A DNA stretch of 64,000 nt from Bettongia penicillata ogilbyi (taxonomy: Eukaryota > Chordata > Mammalia > Diprotodontia > Potoroidae). The stretch's first letter is position 1; every line of letters starts with the position of its first letter. Shown in pieces: positions 10,656-21,467 of the stretch. The stretch covers positions 1,878,725-1,942,724 of the forward strand of contig JAJHZJ010000532.1 of the NCBI GenBank assembly GCA_023548195.1. Reading direction: 5' to 3'. The notes beneath the pieces were generated by a model, which did no database searches, was not told the origin of the DNA, and saw only the letters and a program-made list of their open reading frames with translations. The position numbers and the translations under genes are program-made.

Positions 10656-12008
10656 TTTTTCTTATTTAATATTTTATTTTTTCCCCAATTACATGTAAAA
10701 ACAATTTTAACACTTTTTTCTTTCAGATTTTGAGTTCCAGATTCTCTCCCTCCCCTAATCTCTCTCTCTCTCTCACTGAGAAGGCAAGCAATTTGGCATA
10801 GGTTATACATATGAAGTCATGCAAAACACATTTCCATGTAAATCATTCTGTGAAAGAAAACATAGACAAAAAAACCCCAAGAAAAATAAAAAAGTATCTT
10901 TGATCTGCATCCAGGCTCTACCAGTTCTTTCTCTGGAGATGGACAACATCTTTCATCATAAAATATTTTTACCATTTGGCCTACTGTGTTTTTTAAGGTC
11001 TTATTTTCGTCAGTATTTTTTTTGATGTCTCCTTTAGCAAGCTGTTGACTCCTTTTTTGCCATTTCGTTCTTGCATCACTCTCATTTCCCTTCCTGATTT
11101 TTTCTCTACCTTTCTTACTTGATTTTTAAAATCCCTTTTGAGCTCTTCTATGGCCTGAGACCAGTTCATAATTTTTCTTTGAGGCTTTGAATACAGGAAT
11201 TTTGACTTTGTTGTCTTCTTTTGAGCATGTGTTTTGATCTCCTTGTCACCATAGTAACTTCCAATGTTCAAAATTTTCTTCTTTTTTTGCCAGTTTTCCA
11301 GCTTGCTTCTCAACTTTTAACTCAATGCTAAAGTGGGACTCTGCTTCCCAAGTGGAGGGGGCACTGTCCCAAGATACAGGTTTTTTTGTGCAGTTGTTTT
11401 TAGAGGTAATTTTGGGGACCTGTAAGTTTTGAGCTCTTTCAAGATGATATGTTCTAGGTAGAGGTGTGTTTACTACCTTCCTGTACTGAGCACTTATTTG
11501 TGAATGACCACAAATACTGTTTTCAATCCTGAAACTGTGACTAGTGTCCCTGCTCTCCTGTGGCCACAAGCTCTGCTGTGCTAGTGCTCCTCATTGCACA
11601 GGGACTAAGACCTAGGACTGCAACCCAGATGGAAGAATAGGCAACGCAACAGAGTCTTGCCCCTGGTGCCAGCAAAGGGACCCCTGTAAATCTTCTTCTG
11701 ACTGTTGTCTGATCCCCTTACCATCTGTGGGCTGAGAGGTCTGGAAACTGCTGCTGCTGCCACCAATTCAGTAGCCCTGAGGCCTGCTGCTTGTTTGCTG
11801 GAACTGAGCCTGTGCTGGATTGTACTCTTCTATTACCCTGGTGTGACAGACCTTTCCTGACGACCTTCTAAGTTGTCTTGGTTTCTCTTTTTGTGGGTTC
11901 TGCTGCTCTAGAATTTGTTTAGAATCATTATCTAAAGGCATTTGGAGAGGTTTGGAAGAAAGCTCAGATGTGTCTCTGCCTTTACTTCACTATCTTGGCT
12001 CTGCCGCT
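10656..12008 (-). mobile_element. Internally deleted L1/HAL1-like element with target-site duplication
   Basis: On the minus strand the element starts at about 12008 with 'cagcggcagagccaagat', the same start motif as HAL1 copy 2 at 50251. A ~700-bp 5' UTR follows, then the ORF1 N-terminal region. Two overlapping frames, 11569-11246 and 11313-10993, carry a coiled-coil-like segment including 'MNWSQAIEELKRDF' and 'GREMRVMQER'. The sequence then jumps at about 11000 to an L1 3' UTR ('ctccagagaaagaactgg', 'acttcatatgtataacc', 'aattgtttttacatgtaat', A-rich end). The ORF1 C-terminus and all of ORF2 are absent. A 14-bp flank pair, 10642-10655 and 12009-12022, matches at 12 of 14 positions, which supports one retrotransposition event of an already shortened RNA or later internal deletion. 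Confidence 0.75.
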
Positions 12009-12022
12009 GAGGACACCTTTCT

Positions 12023-13384
12023 GATCTAGGCTTGCTGCCTTGATGAATGAAGAAGCAGAAAGGGACAGCGTCTATTTTATTATTTAATTAATTATGTCCC
12101 TTTAAGCATCTTGTTACAAATACATTCATTTTCACTGAATTTAATGATCCTTCAGTATTTCATTGCATTCTAATCCTGAGCCTCAATGTCTGGAGTGAGC
12201 CGAGTGAGGCTTGGCCCAAAATGCCCTTGTTATCTACACCAAAGTTGCTAAGTCTCACAAAATTGCTCATCCCCAGGCATCAGCTTTGCTTGTAGTACTG
12301 GAGTTAGAAGACAAATGCTTTATAAACTTTAAAGTGCTATAGGAATGTGAAGTATTAATATATATTGTTTCTGTGCCTGGTCAAATTCTTTAAAATAAAT
12401 AATAAAATGATATATCTAAAAGCTAGCAGAACAAATAAACCCAATATCTCACCTCTACTTGACACAAACTGGTTTGTTTTTTGGAAAGGAGCATAGTTAC
12501 GGGCGCAGAGAGAAATCAATAGGCCATCACACTGTATGAAGCAGGGGAGTGGAAAATTAACGAGGTATGACAAAATGAGTCTGGACTGTATTCCTGTTTT
12601 GCCTACAATCGTGTTATCTAGACTCAACTTTTTTTCTTCTCCCCGGAGGGTGCTCTCTATGTCCTAGCTCAAAAAAAAAAAAAAAAAGAAAAGAAAAAAG
12701 GGAAAGAAAGGAGTCTTGTATTAAAGGAGTCATATAAAAATAATGACATCTTTTCATGACCTTGACAAATCCCTTCTCAATTCTGAATCCTCTTTTGTTT
12801 TCCACTGAGTTCATCTGACAAACTGAAAGACGATTGTTCACTTTGGGGAAACCTTAGCAATATTTTCAAGAGAACAGGCCAATCTTCACATCCTATATTA
12901 GCTTTGTCTTTTGTTCCAGTAAAATGGCACTGGGCTAAGTTCATTATGTGGGAAGACACTGCCTTGTGGAGAGTCGGTGCCTTTCCACAGTCTGTCACCC
13001 CTGCCTGGCTCACCTTCTTCAGCTCTGCCTCTGACAATCTCTTCAGACCCTCCAAAACCTCTTAACCTGACCTCGATTCAGGTGCCACTTCTCAAACGAA
13101 GCTGTTCTAGCCTAAGTTTGATCTAATTTGGCATAACAGGATCACGGTATTCAAATTAGGCAGCTGCTTTCAGCCCACACCTTCCTTCCCCTAGGTCTCA
13201 GGAGATGCCGAGGCCAAGAAAGGCAACCTCTACATACTCCTCAGAGAGGCCTCCTTCCTTCCAGACAGTGGCTCATGGTCCGTGACCCTGATTATCCACC
13301 TGCAGTCAATTTCCCATCAGCTGCTAACAGCTGAGTTGTTCAAGTCAAACCTAGCACAGAAGCATCGTCTCCTGATAAATATTT
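12023..13384. other. Unassigned stretch with A-rich tract
   Basis: Mostly unassigned. An A-rich simple tract at 12669-12715 may be a retroposon tail. 'gctttataaactttaaagtgctatagg' at about 12318 is a MIR 3' remnant. The antisense frames at 12355-13055 (75-92 codons) have no recognisable domain. The 12850-13320 part is repeat-poor. Confidence 0.4.
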
Positions 13385-13790
13385 AAATATTTAAAGCTTT
13401 TATTAAGTGCTCACTATATACCAGGCACTCTACTAAGTGCTGAGGATGCAAGTTTCTTGTTGCGTCATTTCAGTTGTGTCTTACTCTTTGTGATCTCATT
13501 TTGGTTTGTTTTTTTTTGTTTGTTTGTTTTTTGGCAAAAGACACTGGAATGACTTGCCATTTCCTTCTCTAGTTCATTACGCGGATGAGGAAACTGAGGC
13601 AAACATGGTTAACTAACTTGCCCAGGATCACACAGCTAGCAAGTGTCCGAGGACAGATTTAAACCCAGGTCTTCCTGACTGCAGACTGGAGCTCTATCCA
13701 CCAGGCCACAAAGCTGCTCCAAGCACACAAGTACAAACAAACAAAGGACAGTCCGAAGCTGAAGTCTCTAAGCTTAGTTTCCTTTCTGAT
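13385..13790 (+). repeat. LDR head split by an antisense SINE
   Basis: 'gcttttattaagtgctcactatataccaggcactctactaag' stops at about 13440 and appears to resume after 13720 as 'tacaaacaaacaaaggacagtcc', the next block of the LDR head. The interruption is an antisense tRNA-headed SINE. Confidence 0.65.
13445..13720 (-). repeat. RTE-tailed CORE-SINE, antisense
   Basis: Antisense landmarks: 'catttcagttgtgtcttactctttgtga', a T/G-rich expansion, 'cactggaatgacttgccatttccttctc', 'gatgaggaaactgaggcaaac', 'cttgcccaggatcacacagctagcaag', 'gacagatttaaacccaggtcttcctgact', 'ctctatccaccaggccac'. Close to full length. Confidence 0.85.
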
Positions 13791-13894
13791 GAGAAAAGGG
13801 GAGGAAGAGGAAGTATATAAAATGGGGGTTGGGAGAGGCTGCTGTTTGTATTTCTCTGCCTTCTTAAATAGTCTTATATCTATTTAGTAGCATA

Positions 13895-14105
13895 TGAATT
13901 GTATCCCCATAACATAATGCAGTGTAAAATTTCTCAAAGGTAAGGACTCTTTCTTTTGTTTCGCCTTTGTAAATCTTGAGCAAGTGACTAGACTGCCTTG
14001 GGAGCTGAACTACATGGCCTCAGAATTCCCTTACAGCTCTGGGCCTAACAGTCCCTGACAAATAGTAGGTAGTTAATAATTGCTTGTTGAATTGAATTGT
14101 TTTCA
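13895..14105 (+). repeat. SINE tails (degenerate)
   Basis: 'ctcaaaggtaaggactctttctt', 'agctgaactacatggcctcagaattcccttacagctct' and 'gacaaatagtaggtagttaataattgcttgttgaattgaattg' are CORE-SINE 3' blocks from one or two old copies. Confidence 0.55.
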
Positions 14106-14344
14106 TTGTAAAGTCTTGAATATTATGCTTTATGGTTGAAGAGTTTTCTATGGATACCTTATGGAGTTTCTTTATTAGGAAGTTATAATATTTATGGTCT
14201 TAGAATGGTTAGAAGACACCCTTTATTTTTCCTGAGTGCATCATTAACACCGGATCAGGTACTAGAACTGTGATTTCAGTGGTATAGGGAAATTCAAGAT
14301 GAGGAAAATCCTTCTACCTATGCAGGTGGGTACCTGCTCTGCAG

Positions 14345-14495
14345 CTTAATAGCCTTAGAGAGTCACCACAGGTTAAGTGACTTGCCCAAGGTTACACAGC
14401 CAGCGTATGTCAGAAGGGGAACTTGAACCCACATCTTTGCTTAGTTCTGTGTTTGGCACACAGTAGGTACTCTAGCAATGCTTATTCCCCTTTCC
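14345..14495 (+). repeat. CORE-SINE 3' half
   Basis: 'caggttaagtgacttgcccaaggttacacagccagc', 'gaacttgaacccacatctt' and 'tttggcacacagtaggtactctag' are the core and tail blocks. The 240 bp before it (14106-14344) has no assigned feature. Confidence 0.7.
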
Positions 14496-14559
14496 ATTCC
14501 TGGCTTTCAGGCTGGCTGTTTATTAATAAGCCCACAGCTGCCTCTCTATCATTAACATA

Positions 14560-14808
14560 ATTGTTCTTACTATTGCCATAATATTTAGGTAACACTTCGT
14601 GGTTTTAAAAAGAAAAGCATTTTCACATACAGTAAATAGGCTTTCCCTTTTGATCTTCCCCACAACTTTGTGAGGTGCACGGTCAGGTTCTCTTTATCCC
14701 ATTTTTACAGATGAGGAGACTTAGGTTCAGGAAGCTGTAGGGACTTACTAAGGTCACATAGGTGGCAGAGCTGGCTCCATGTCCGACCTTTCCACCACAC
14801 CATAACAG
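14560..14808 (+). repeat. MIR-like CORE-SINE
   Basis: 'taatatttaggtaacacttcgtggtttt', 'gcattttcacatacagtaaatag', 'ccccacaactttgtgaggtgc', 'ttttacagatgaggagacttagg', 'aaggtcacataggtggcagagctgg'. Complete MIR order. Confidence 0.8.
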
Positions 14809-14969
14809 GAAGATCTTTTTTACAATAGTAATGAGTGCAATCCTTCTCTCTCCCCTCTGGAGGGTAGAAGCAGGGTCTCCTTGTGACCAGTTCTGCCTAG
14901 TTGAAAACAACCATCTTTTCTGGCAGCTGAGGATTTCCACTTTGCCCTAAGTATGCCTGTGCTCCCCTA

Positions 14970-15175
14970 AGGTTAAAGGTCAGTGCAGTGGAAGGCACTG
15001 GATCTAGAATCTGAAGACCTGGCTGGGTTCAGCCCCCAGCTCTGCCATTCCTTTGGCCTTACTCTCCCTAGCTGTGCCATCCCTCCAATGACTTTTTGTA
15101 AGTCATTTTATCTGGGCTGAAAAATAAGGGAGGTGAATTAGATGATCACTAAGGTAATTCCAGATCTTATAAAAA
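14970..15175 (+). repeat. tRNA-headed MIR-type SINE
   Basis: 'gcagtggaaggcactggatctagaatctgaagacctgg', 'ttttgtaagtcattttatctgggctg', 'aataagggaggtgaattagatgatcactaaggtaattccag'. This subtype ends with the 'tagatgatctctaaggtcccttccagctct' block rather than the RTE tail. Confidence 0.75.
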
Positions 15176-15254
15176 AACTGTAATAATGGGAAGGTAGTAG
15201 AAGCTACTGTATACTCTTAGGAATAGACCTACCCCAGGCACATCTTTGGGAACT

Positions 15255-15355
15255 GTAGCCATACTGTAGCAACTAGGTGGCACAGTGAATAAAGTACCAA
15301 GCACCAAGACTCATCTTCCTGAGTTCAAATCTGGCCTCAGACGCTTATTATCTGG
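15255..15355 (+). repeat. RTE-tailed SINE, 5' half only
   Basis: 'aactaggtggcacagtgaataaag', 'aagactcatcttcctgagttcaaatctggcctcaga', 'cttattatctgg'. It stops abruptly where L1 ORF2 sequence begins. Confidence 0.8.
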
Positions 15356-15470
15356 AAATCTGGCCAACAATTAGGATTGGATCAAATTCTCACATCATGT
15401 GCTACAATAAACTCCAAATGGATAAATGACCCAGATATAAAAAGTTACCTCTTAAATAAATTAGAGCTGC
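15356..15470 (+). mobile_element. L1 ORF2 fragment between two SINEs
   Basis: A ~115-bp in-frame piece reading 'ILTSCATINSKWINDPDIK' corresponds to the L1 ORF2 C-terminal 'TINSKWIKDLN' region. It has no L1 flanks: a truncated SINE is upstream and a near-complete SINE follows immediately. Confidence 0.7.
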
Positions 15471-15712
15471 CAGGTGGCACATTGGATAGAGCTCTGGGCC
15501 TGGAGCCACAAACTCATCTTCCTGAGTTCAAATCTGCCCTCAGATACTTAGTAGCTAGGTGATCTTGGCCAAGTTACTTAACCCTGTTTGTCTCACTTTC
15601 CTCATCTGTCAAATGAACTGAAGAAGGAAATGGCAAACCACTCCAGTATCTCTGTTAACAAAACTTCAAATGGGGTCACCACTGAAAAGCAACTGAACAA
15701 GAGCTGCAGGTA
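15470..15712 (+). repeat. RTE-tailed CORE-SINE
   Basis: 'ccaggtggcacattggatagagctctgggcctggag', 'tcatcttcctgagttcaaatctgccctcagatactta', 'cctcatctgtcaaatgaactgaagaaggaaatggcaaaccactccagtatctctg', 'aaatggggtcaccactgaaaagcaactgaacaag'. Full length. Confidence 0.85.
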
Positions 15713-16297
15713 CCATACTTAGTTTTAGGACCCTATCCTAACCTGTAAAGGGGAAAGCACTGCCATCAGCTGGGAGGCGGAGTGGGACAAGGTCTGCCTC
15801 ACATCACTGGCTGTGCCACTGCATCAAACGGAAACCTTTCCCCTGTTCTCAGCTGTGGATTCCAAGCCTTCTCTGGACTCAGTGCTTACCTCACTCCTGG
15901 AGGCACAAGGGACAGATGGTCAGAGACTTTTCTTTCCCAGCAGTTTATGAAGTTTGACCAATGATCCATCTCCCTTAGCACTCAAGTCAGAGAAGGTCTT
16001 GTCTCAGCTGCCCTGATGTCTTTAGATTAAATATACCCCTCAGTTAAATGGACTCGGCTCATGGCTCATGCCCAGGTCTGGCAAGACCATTGAATGACGA
16101 TATTAGTGGAAAAGAGAAGAAAAATCCTATAAAGTAAGTAGTGGTAGATTCCTTCATATAGTGTCTCAGTTCTCTCCTACTCTTCTAGCCTCTCACCCCT
16201 CCCTCTACTCACATGATAGGCTGCAAGAATTACATAGGGCTCCTAAAAATGTTAGTGTTCACAAGAAACTCTTTTCAGAAGCATAGCCAAGTTTTAT
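15713..16297. other. Unassigned non-coding stretch
   Basis: No assigned repeat. A 60-codon frame at 15782 contains no recognisable motif. Confidence 0.4.
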
Positions 16298-16525
16298 AAG
16301 AAGGAAAGAAGGGAGTATTTATGAAGTACTTACCATATGCCTGGCTCTGTGCTAAGAGCTTTACAAGTTTCATCACATTTGATCTTTATAACAAGGCTGG
16401 AGAGTAGGTGTTATCAGTACCTCCATTTTACAGTTGAAGAAACTGAGGCAGACAGAGATTAAGTGACTTCTCCAATGTCCTACAACTAGTGAGTAGGTGA
16501 GGCTAGATTTGAACTGTAGCAAGCA
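16298..16525 (+). repeat. MIR-like CORE-SINE
   Basis: 'gagtatttatgaagtacttaccatatgcctggctctgtgctaagagctttacaag', 'cacatttgatctttataacaagg', 'ccattttacagttgaagaaactgaggcagacagag', 'agtgacttctccaatgtcctac', 'ggctagatttgaactgt'. Confidence 0.8.
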
Positions 16526-17229
16526 CCCTGACACATCCAGGATGACCTGCTAGCACAGGTTCTTAATCTGCTTTTCTAAAAGGAAAGCAACTTTTGATGG
16601 GGGTCAATGATCTTCTTTAATCATATATACCAACAAAGAAAAATACAAGTCGAGAAATAAAGACCAACAGACAGGGCGTCTAACTGTCTGACCATAAGCA
16701 CTACATACATCACAGATCAACACACAGATCCAGCTGTCTGGCCATTGCATACATAACATACATACATAGTTACCAGAGAGAGAAGCATCAACGTCGGAGT
16801 TTTCAAGAAGGGGAGAGGGCTCCTTAATGGCTACCCAGAGTCTCGCCTGGCATATGAACCTTCTTCCAAGCATTAACATTACAGTTTGGAATGAGCAAAT
16901 ACCAATTACACTATTTCAAATGTAGGGATGCATAGGTCAAATGAATTAGTGGACTCAGTTTTTGTGACGGACATGATGTTTAACATGATGATTACCTTAT
17001 TAGAAATTTTAACAGAATAGAGAAATGTGTTTAATTGTTCTTTGTGTCAATTCAAGCAATCTTTATATAGTTTTTCTACAAGTTTTTGTGAGAGATAGAT
17101 AACATTGACTTGAGATACAATGAGTCGGGTTCAAGCCTTGACTCTGTTGAATATTGTCCAAGTTACCTTGAACAATGATTGAATTTCTCAGTGTTCCAGG
17201 AAACTTTCTATGACTATATGTTGGAGTAG
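16526..17229. other. Mostly unassigned; degenerate SINE at its end
   Basis: A short 'catacataacatacatacata' simple repeat lies near 16747. From about 17085 to 17220 there is a degraded tRNA-headed SINE ('gtcgggttcaagccttgactctg', 'caagttaccttgaac', 'aggaaactttctatgactata'). The antisense frame at 16604-16879 is motif-free. Confidence 0.45.
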
Positions 17230-17432
17230 CAATTGCCAAAGTGTAGGCTGGGTACCCCTGGAGTTCCCTGAGATCTTTTTTTTAGGGGTGTCTAATGTCA
17301 AAACTATTTTTTTTGCAATAATATTGATAATCTAATTTTCAGTATTGAAAAATATTGATAGGTGTAACTGGCATAAACAAAAACTCTTTGGGAAGGGGTC
17401 CTCAATAATTTTTAAAAGTTTGAGAACCATTG
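17230..17432. mobile_element. hAT-Charlie-type non-autonomous DNA transposon relic
   Basis: The left end 'caattgccaaagtgtaggctggg...cccctggagttccctgagat' and the right end 'ggggtcctcaataattt...aaaagtttgagaaccattg' match the inverted ends of Charlie/MER5-like elements (consensus type 'cagtggttctcaaagtgtgg...'). The flanking 8-mers (17222-17229 and 17433-17440) do not match, so the target duplication has decayed or the borders are off. Confidence 0.65.
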
Positions 17433-18654
17433 TGTTGTTAAGAACCAGTCGTCTTTGGTACAGAACATTTTCTCATTGAAAGTTTCCCGTACCAATGAAA
17501 TCACAAGGTTCAGACCTAAAAAACAAAGCAATGAAAAAAAAAGAAAACTTTTAAAACTCCCTAATTCTAATGGATTTATTGATTGACCAGTCAGAATCAA
17601 GTTTCAGGACAAATCTTCCTTCTGTATTAATTTCTAGATGGAATATTTAGAAATGGAAACATGGAAAAATAACTCCTAAGTGTAAAAAAAGAAGTCTGTG
17701 GGAAAACACCTGCATGTTTTCCAATATAGAATTATGTCTATTAGTTTCTTTGGAAACCTGAACTTTCCTTGACCTCCCAGAAAGTAGTCACTTCAACAGA
17801 ATGAAAGACAACATGATATGCATGTCCAAAAATAAACGATTGTTTAAAGTGCATTTTAACCTCAGAGACCTCAGAAGAAAAGGCAACTGCAGTGTTTACT
17901 GATAACACCAGAGGAATTTGGTAGAAAAATTACTGACCTAGAAAAAAATTGTTAAATCTCTCATACTCTTTGTTTTCGACTGGCTGCAGTCCAGAAAGCA
18001 TCCGACAGGGTTTTCAGACTAATAGCGACATTCCTAAAGGGAGGAAAACGGGCCAAAGCCCTGGAGCGAAGGTGTTATGCCAGGACTCAGGGATGGTGAC
18101 CTGGGAGTACAAACTAGGAGAGACAACTTGGCGGGGTAAATAGCTTTTGAAAGACTGTTCAATGGAATCATTCTGGGAGATGCAGGACTTTACATTTTTA
18201 TCAGTGAGTCCAAACTCACCAAAAAAATAAAAGGTGAAATGGACTCAATAACACTGCTTTCTGTTTTGAAGCAGAACTTCATTCAAAGTACTTTTAATCT
18301 TTAAGTGCTCATAGACTCCCATGGAATTTATAAGCTGGTACAGTATTATAATCCTTGTATACCATAGAAAAAGAGGCCAAGTGGATATGTTTCGGATGGA
18401 AGGCATTTAAGTAACCAGGATAACTGATACCTCTTTACCCTGGAAGCTTGTTCCTACCCTGGAATCACTCTCTGGCCTCGAGGCTTTACCCTCTGATTGG
18501 CTGGTTCTTCCCAGACCCTCTAATTTAACGTCAAAGATGTGTTCACCCTGCTTGAGACTGCACCGATAACCCATCCCCTCAAGATCTTCTCTACCGTGCC
18601 ACTACCTAGACACCTTTTCCCTGCCTACCCCAATCCCACCTCCCCATCCCCACT
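17433..18654. other. Unassigned non-coding stretch
   Basis: About 1.2 kb with no confident repeat. A 64-codon frame at 17949 and an antisense 62-codon frame at 17412 lack family features. An 'attggctgg' CCAAT-like box at about 18496 is isolated and not evidence of a promoter. Confidence 0.4.
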
Positions 18655-18803
18655 CCTGCCACTGGACTTCCAAGACTCTGGAGGAGAGAGTGAGGCTGAT
18701 GGCTGGGCTACTCTGCCTCACTTAAATCCAATCCATGCAAAAGTCAAAGCATCATCCTGGGGTCATCATGGTCCTCTTCAAATGAAGGATGCACACTTCA
18801 AAT
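18655..18803 (-). repeat. 'cctttgttc'-family SINE arm, antisense
   Basis: Minus-strand reading: 'tttgaagaggaccatgatgac', 'gcatggattggatttaagtgaggcagag', 'ctccagagtcttggaagtcc'. Same arm as at 4685 and 48225. Confidence 0.75.
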
Positions 18804-18864
18804 GAACAGCACACAAACATAAACTTAACAGTTCCCTTTTTTTGAGCTGTTTTCCTCTATTAGA

Positions 18865-19235
18865 ACATAATCACCTTGAGGACCTAGTCTGTGTTCTGCA
18901 TAGATTTATATTTCCAGTGCTTCGCATTTTGCCTGGTACATCTGGGGTTGTTCAGGCATTTTTAAGTTGGGTCCAACTCTTTGTGACCCCATTTGGGGTT
19001 TCCTTGGCAAGGATATTGGAGTGGTTTGCCATTTTCTTTTCCAGTTCATTCTATCAATGAGAAATGGTAGTAAACAGGGTTAAGTGACTTGCCCAGGGTC
19101 ACACAGGTAGTAAGTGTCTGAAGCCAGATTTGAACTCGGAAGATGAGATTTCCTGACTCAAGGCCTGGCTCCCTATCCACTGTGCCACCTAGCTGCCTCT
19201 GCCTGGTACAAATGATTGTTGACCGACTGACAAAG
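18865..19235 (+). repeat. Older SINE 3' tail, split by a later SINE
   Basis: 'aatcaccttgaggacctagtctgtgttctgc', 'atttccagtgcttcgcattttgcctggtaca' is interrupted at 18940 and resumes at 19200 with 'tgcctggtaca' then 'aatgattgttgaccgactgac'. The duplicated 11-mer is the target-site duplication of the insert. Confidence 0.8.
18941..19199 (-). repeat. RTE-tailed CORE-SINE with 11-bp target-site duplication
   Basis: Antisense SINE: 'gggttgttcaggcatttttaagttgggtccaactctttgtgacccc', 'ggagtggtttgccattttc', 'gtgacttgcccagggtcacac', 'gatttgaactcggaagatgag', 'ctgtgccacctagctgc'. It is flanked by identical 'tgcctggtaca' at 18930-18940 and 19200-19210. Confidence 0.9.
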
Positions 19236-19239
19236 TCGG

Positions 19240-19440
19240 AGTGGTACAGCAGAAAAGGGACTGACTTGTAGAGAAAGAGGACTTATAGTCTCATCCTGAC
19301 TCTACTACTTGTACCTGTTGGTGCTGGGCAAGTTCCTTGACCTTTCTGGGCCTCAGTTTTTACTTCCTTAAAAAAATGAAAGAGTTGAACAAGATAACTT
19401 ATATAGTCTCTTCCAAATTTGAATCTACGAATCTATAAGT
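19240..19440 (+). repeat. tRNA-headed MIR-type SINE
   Basis: 'gtggtacagcagaaaagggactgac', 'ctgggcaagttccttgacctttctgggcctcagttttt', 'gaaagagttgaacaagataacttatatagtctcttcc'. Same subtype as 14970. Confidence 0.75.
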
Positions 19441-20639
19441 TTTTGGTCAGGACCCATGATTTCACTAAGTATGGAGAACTTCCTGAGTGGAAACTCCTTC
19501 CACTAATGCAGAACCATTTATGGTCTTTTATATAGATAATAATTTATAGTATTTTATATGTATAGTAATTTATAGTCTTAGAGAATGGCCCAAGGTACTT
19601 AATGAGTTACCATGGGTCACACAAGTGTCAGAGGGGGGACCTGAAGCCTTGACTTGGAGGTCAGGTCTCCATTCATTCTACAACGCTACCTTTGTTGATA
19701 TGTTTATATGTGTGTATACATATATTGAAAGTCATGTTGACTCAGTGACCCATTATTTCTGGCCTTGTTTGTCAATCAGCATTGGAGGAGATTCTGTTAG
19801 AACAGGCAAAATAAAGTGACCTACAAAAGCTGACCCCACCTTGAAGCCATTGCTGATCTATAGGGATCAGCCCATCAAAGTGTTGCTGCCTTGACATACT
19901 TATAATAAGCTCCTGCTAATTTTCTTTGTCCTGACTTTTGCCTCATTAATCAGGTCGAAAGCCAAATGAAGAAATTTCCTTTCAATACATGTATGTATCT
20001 CTCTGTGTGTACATATATACATATACATACATAAACACATATTAAATGTAATATATACATACACGTATATGTATATTCAACAGGAAAAGCTCAGGCTGTC
20101 ACAATGAGTTTTCTTAATAGTCTCTAATCAGGTACTTTGATCTGAAAATTTTTTTTAACTGGGGGAGAGTTAGAAGGTTTTAATAAGATGTTCTATCAGC
20201 AGAATCTAGTTCCTCTATTAGGAATGCCCTGTTCATGGATTCATGGAACTGAAAGGGTCTTGGATGAACTGTCACCACCCATAGAAGGTGCCCTTGGGAG
20301 ACTCTTTATAACATGCCCTTAAGTTGCTTAACAGTAACTCTCTACTGCAATCACCTGGGGAATGTGGGGTTGAAGGCCCCTGGGAGCCAGGTGTGGAAGA
20401 AAGATGGACCACAGGGAACAGTGCATCCCTGCCCTCACAAACTTGCCATTTTCCTCCTGCTTGGGTTCCCTTCCCTGTCCCCCCTACCCATTATATATAG
20501 CAGTATTCTAAAATAGTTATTTTATGAAGGACAATTTAAAAAGAAACTTTTAAAATGTCTTTTCCAGGGAATATCAGGGTGCCAATTACATGCAAATGAA
20601 GCAAGTGACAGATGAGTTAGAGCTATTTTTGTTGTCATC
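19441..20639. other. Low-repeat stretch with an AT/CA-type microsatellite
   Basis: 19560-19670 contains a MIR-like core remnant ('caaggtacttaatgagttaccatgggtcacacaag'). 19985-20080 is an imperfect TATG/TACA-type simple repeat. 20570-20640 holds an ATGCAAAT octamer in a repeat-poor context. The 67-codon frame at 20313 is motif-free. Confidence 0.45.
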
Positions 20640-20800
20640 TGTCCTTTGTTCTGGAAGATAACCATGAGCATCAGGAAGGCGATGCCATGACATGCAAGTG
20701 AATTGGTTTTAAGTGAGGTTGGTCAGTTGATCCTGCACAGATTTCAAGGGTGAGTCTGTCCCTCCCAAGCACTCTCTGCTTCTTTCCCCTCCTGGTTGGA
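20640..20800 (+). repeat. 'cctttgttc'-family SINE arm
   Basis: 'gtcctttgttctggaagataaccatgagcatc', 'gcgatgccatgacatgcaagtgaattggttttaagtgagg', 'aagggtgagtctgtcc'. Sense-oriented arm. Confidence 0.75.
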
Positions 20801-21467
20801 TGACTTATGCCCTAAGCCCAGAGGATAGTAGACCAGCAGCAAAACTCTTTTGTACATCTGAAGCAGATTAAAATGCGATTGGGAAATATTTAACAAAACA
20901 AATAAAAATGTAGTATAACATAGATAATGTTAGTTAGTTTTCTAAGTCAATATGCAGGTAGAGATCTGTTTCTATTTGAGTCTGATGGAAGTACATCAAG
21001 CTGTATTTGGGTCACAGCTCCTGTATCCAAGTTTGAACTTTCTCTTTTAGCTCAATCATTTCTTGGTCTCTAGGCAAAAAAAAGGTATTTTTCTTTTTGG
21101 GCTTTAGATCCTGTTATCAGCTACATGTTGGAATCTTTCTCCTTAAAATGACTTTATTTCAGGACCCCAAAACCACAGTATTCCCTTGAATTTAGCATCT
21201 AATCTTCATGGGTAAATCCTGATTCTCTCTAGGTCTCCAATCTCTTACCCTATAAAAAAAGCCCCAAGCTTTTAAACTGCCCTCTCCCCAGGCTTCAGGC
21301 AATTTACATCTATCTCTTCCAGGCACATAAAAGAAATTTCTAATTTGCCCACAAATTCCATCCCAAGATGTCCCAGAATTGGTTGTTCCTTTACAATGTT
21401 GAAGTAACCTAACACCTATTTTTCCTTTTCATCATATCTGACCTTTAATCGGATGTGAGTCAGCCAA
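20801..21467. other. Unassigned non-coding stretch
   Basis: Nothing recognised. AT-rich at 20860-20960. Confidence 0.4.

Noticed and set aside
15255..15355. tRNA gene
   Set aside because: tRNA-like boxes belong to SINE heads; no cloverleaf with a proper acceptor stem was seen here or in other SINEs.
18480..18520. CCAAT-box promoter
   Set aside because: Isolated motif with no TATA box, CpG island or downstream exon.
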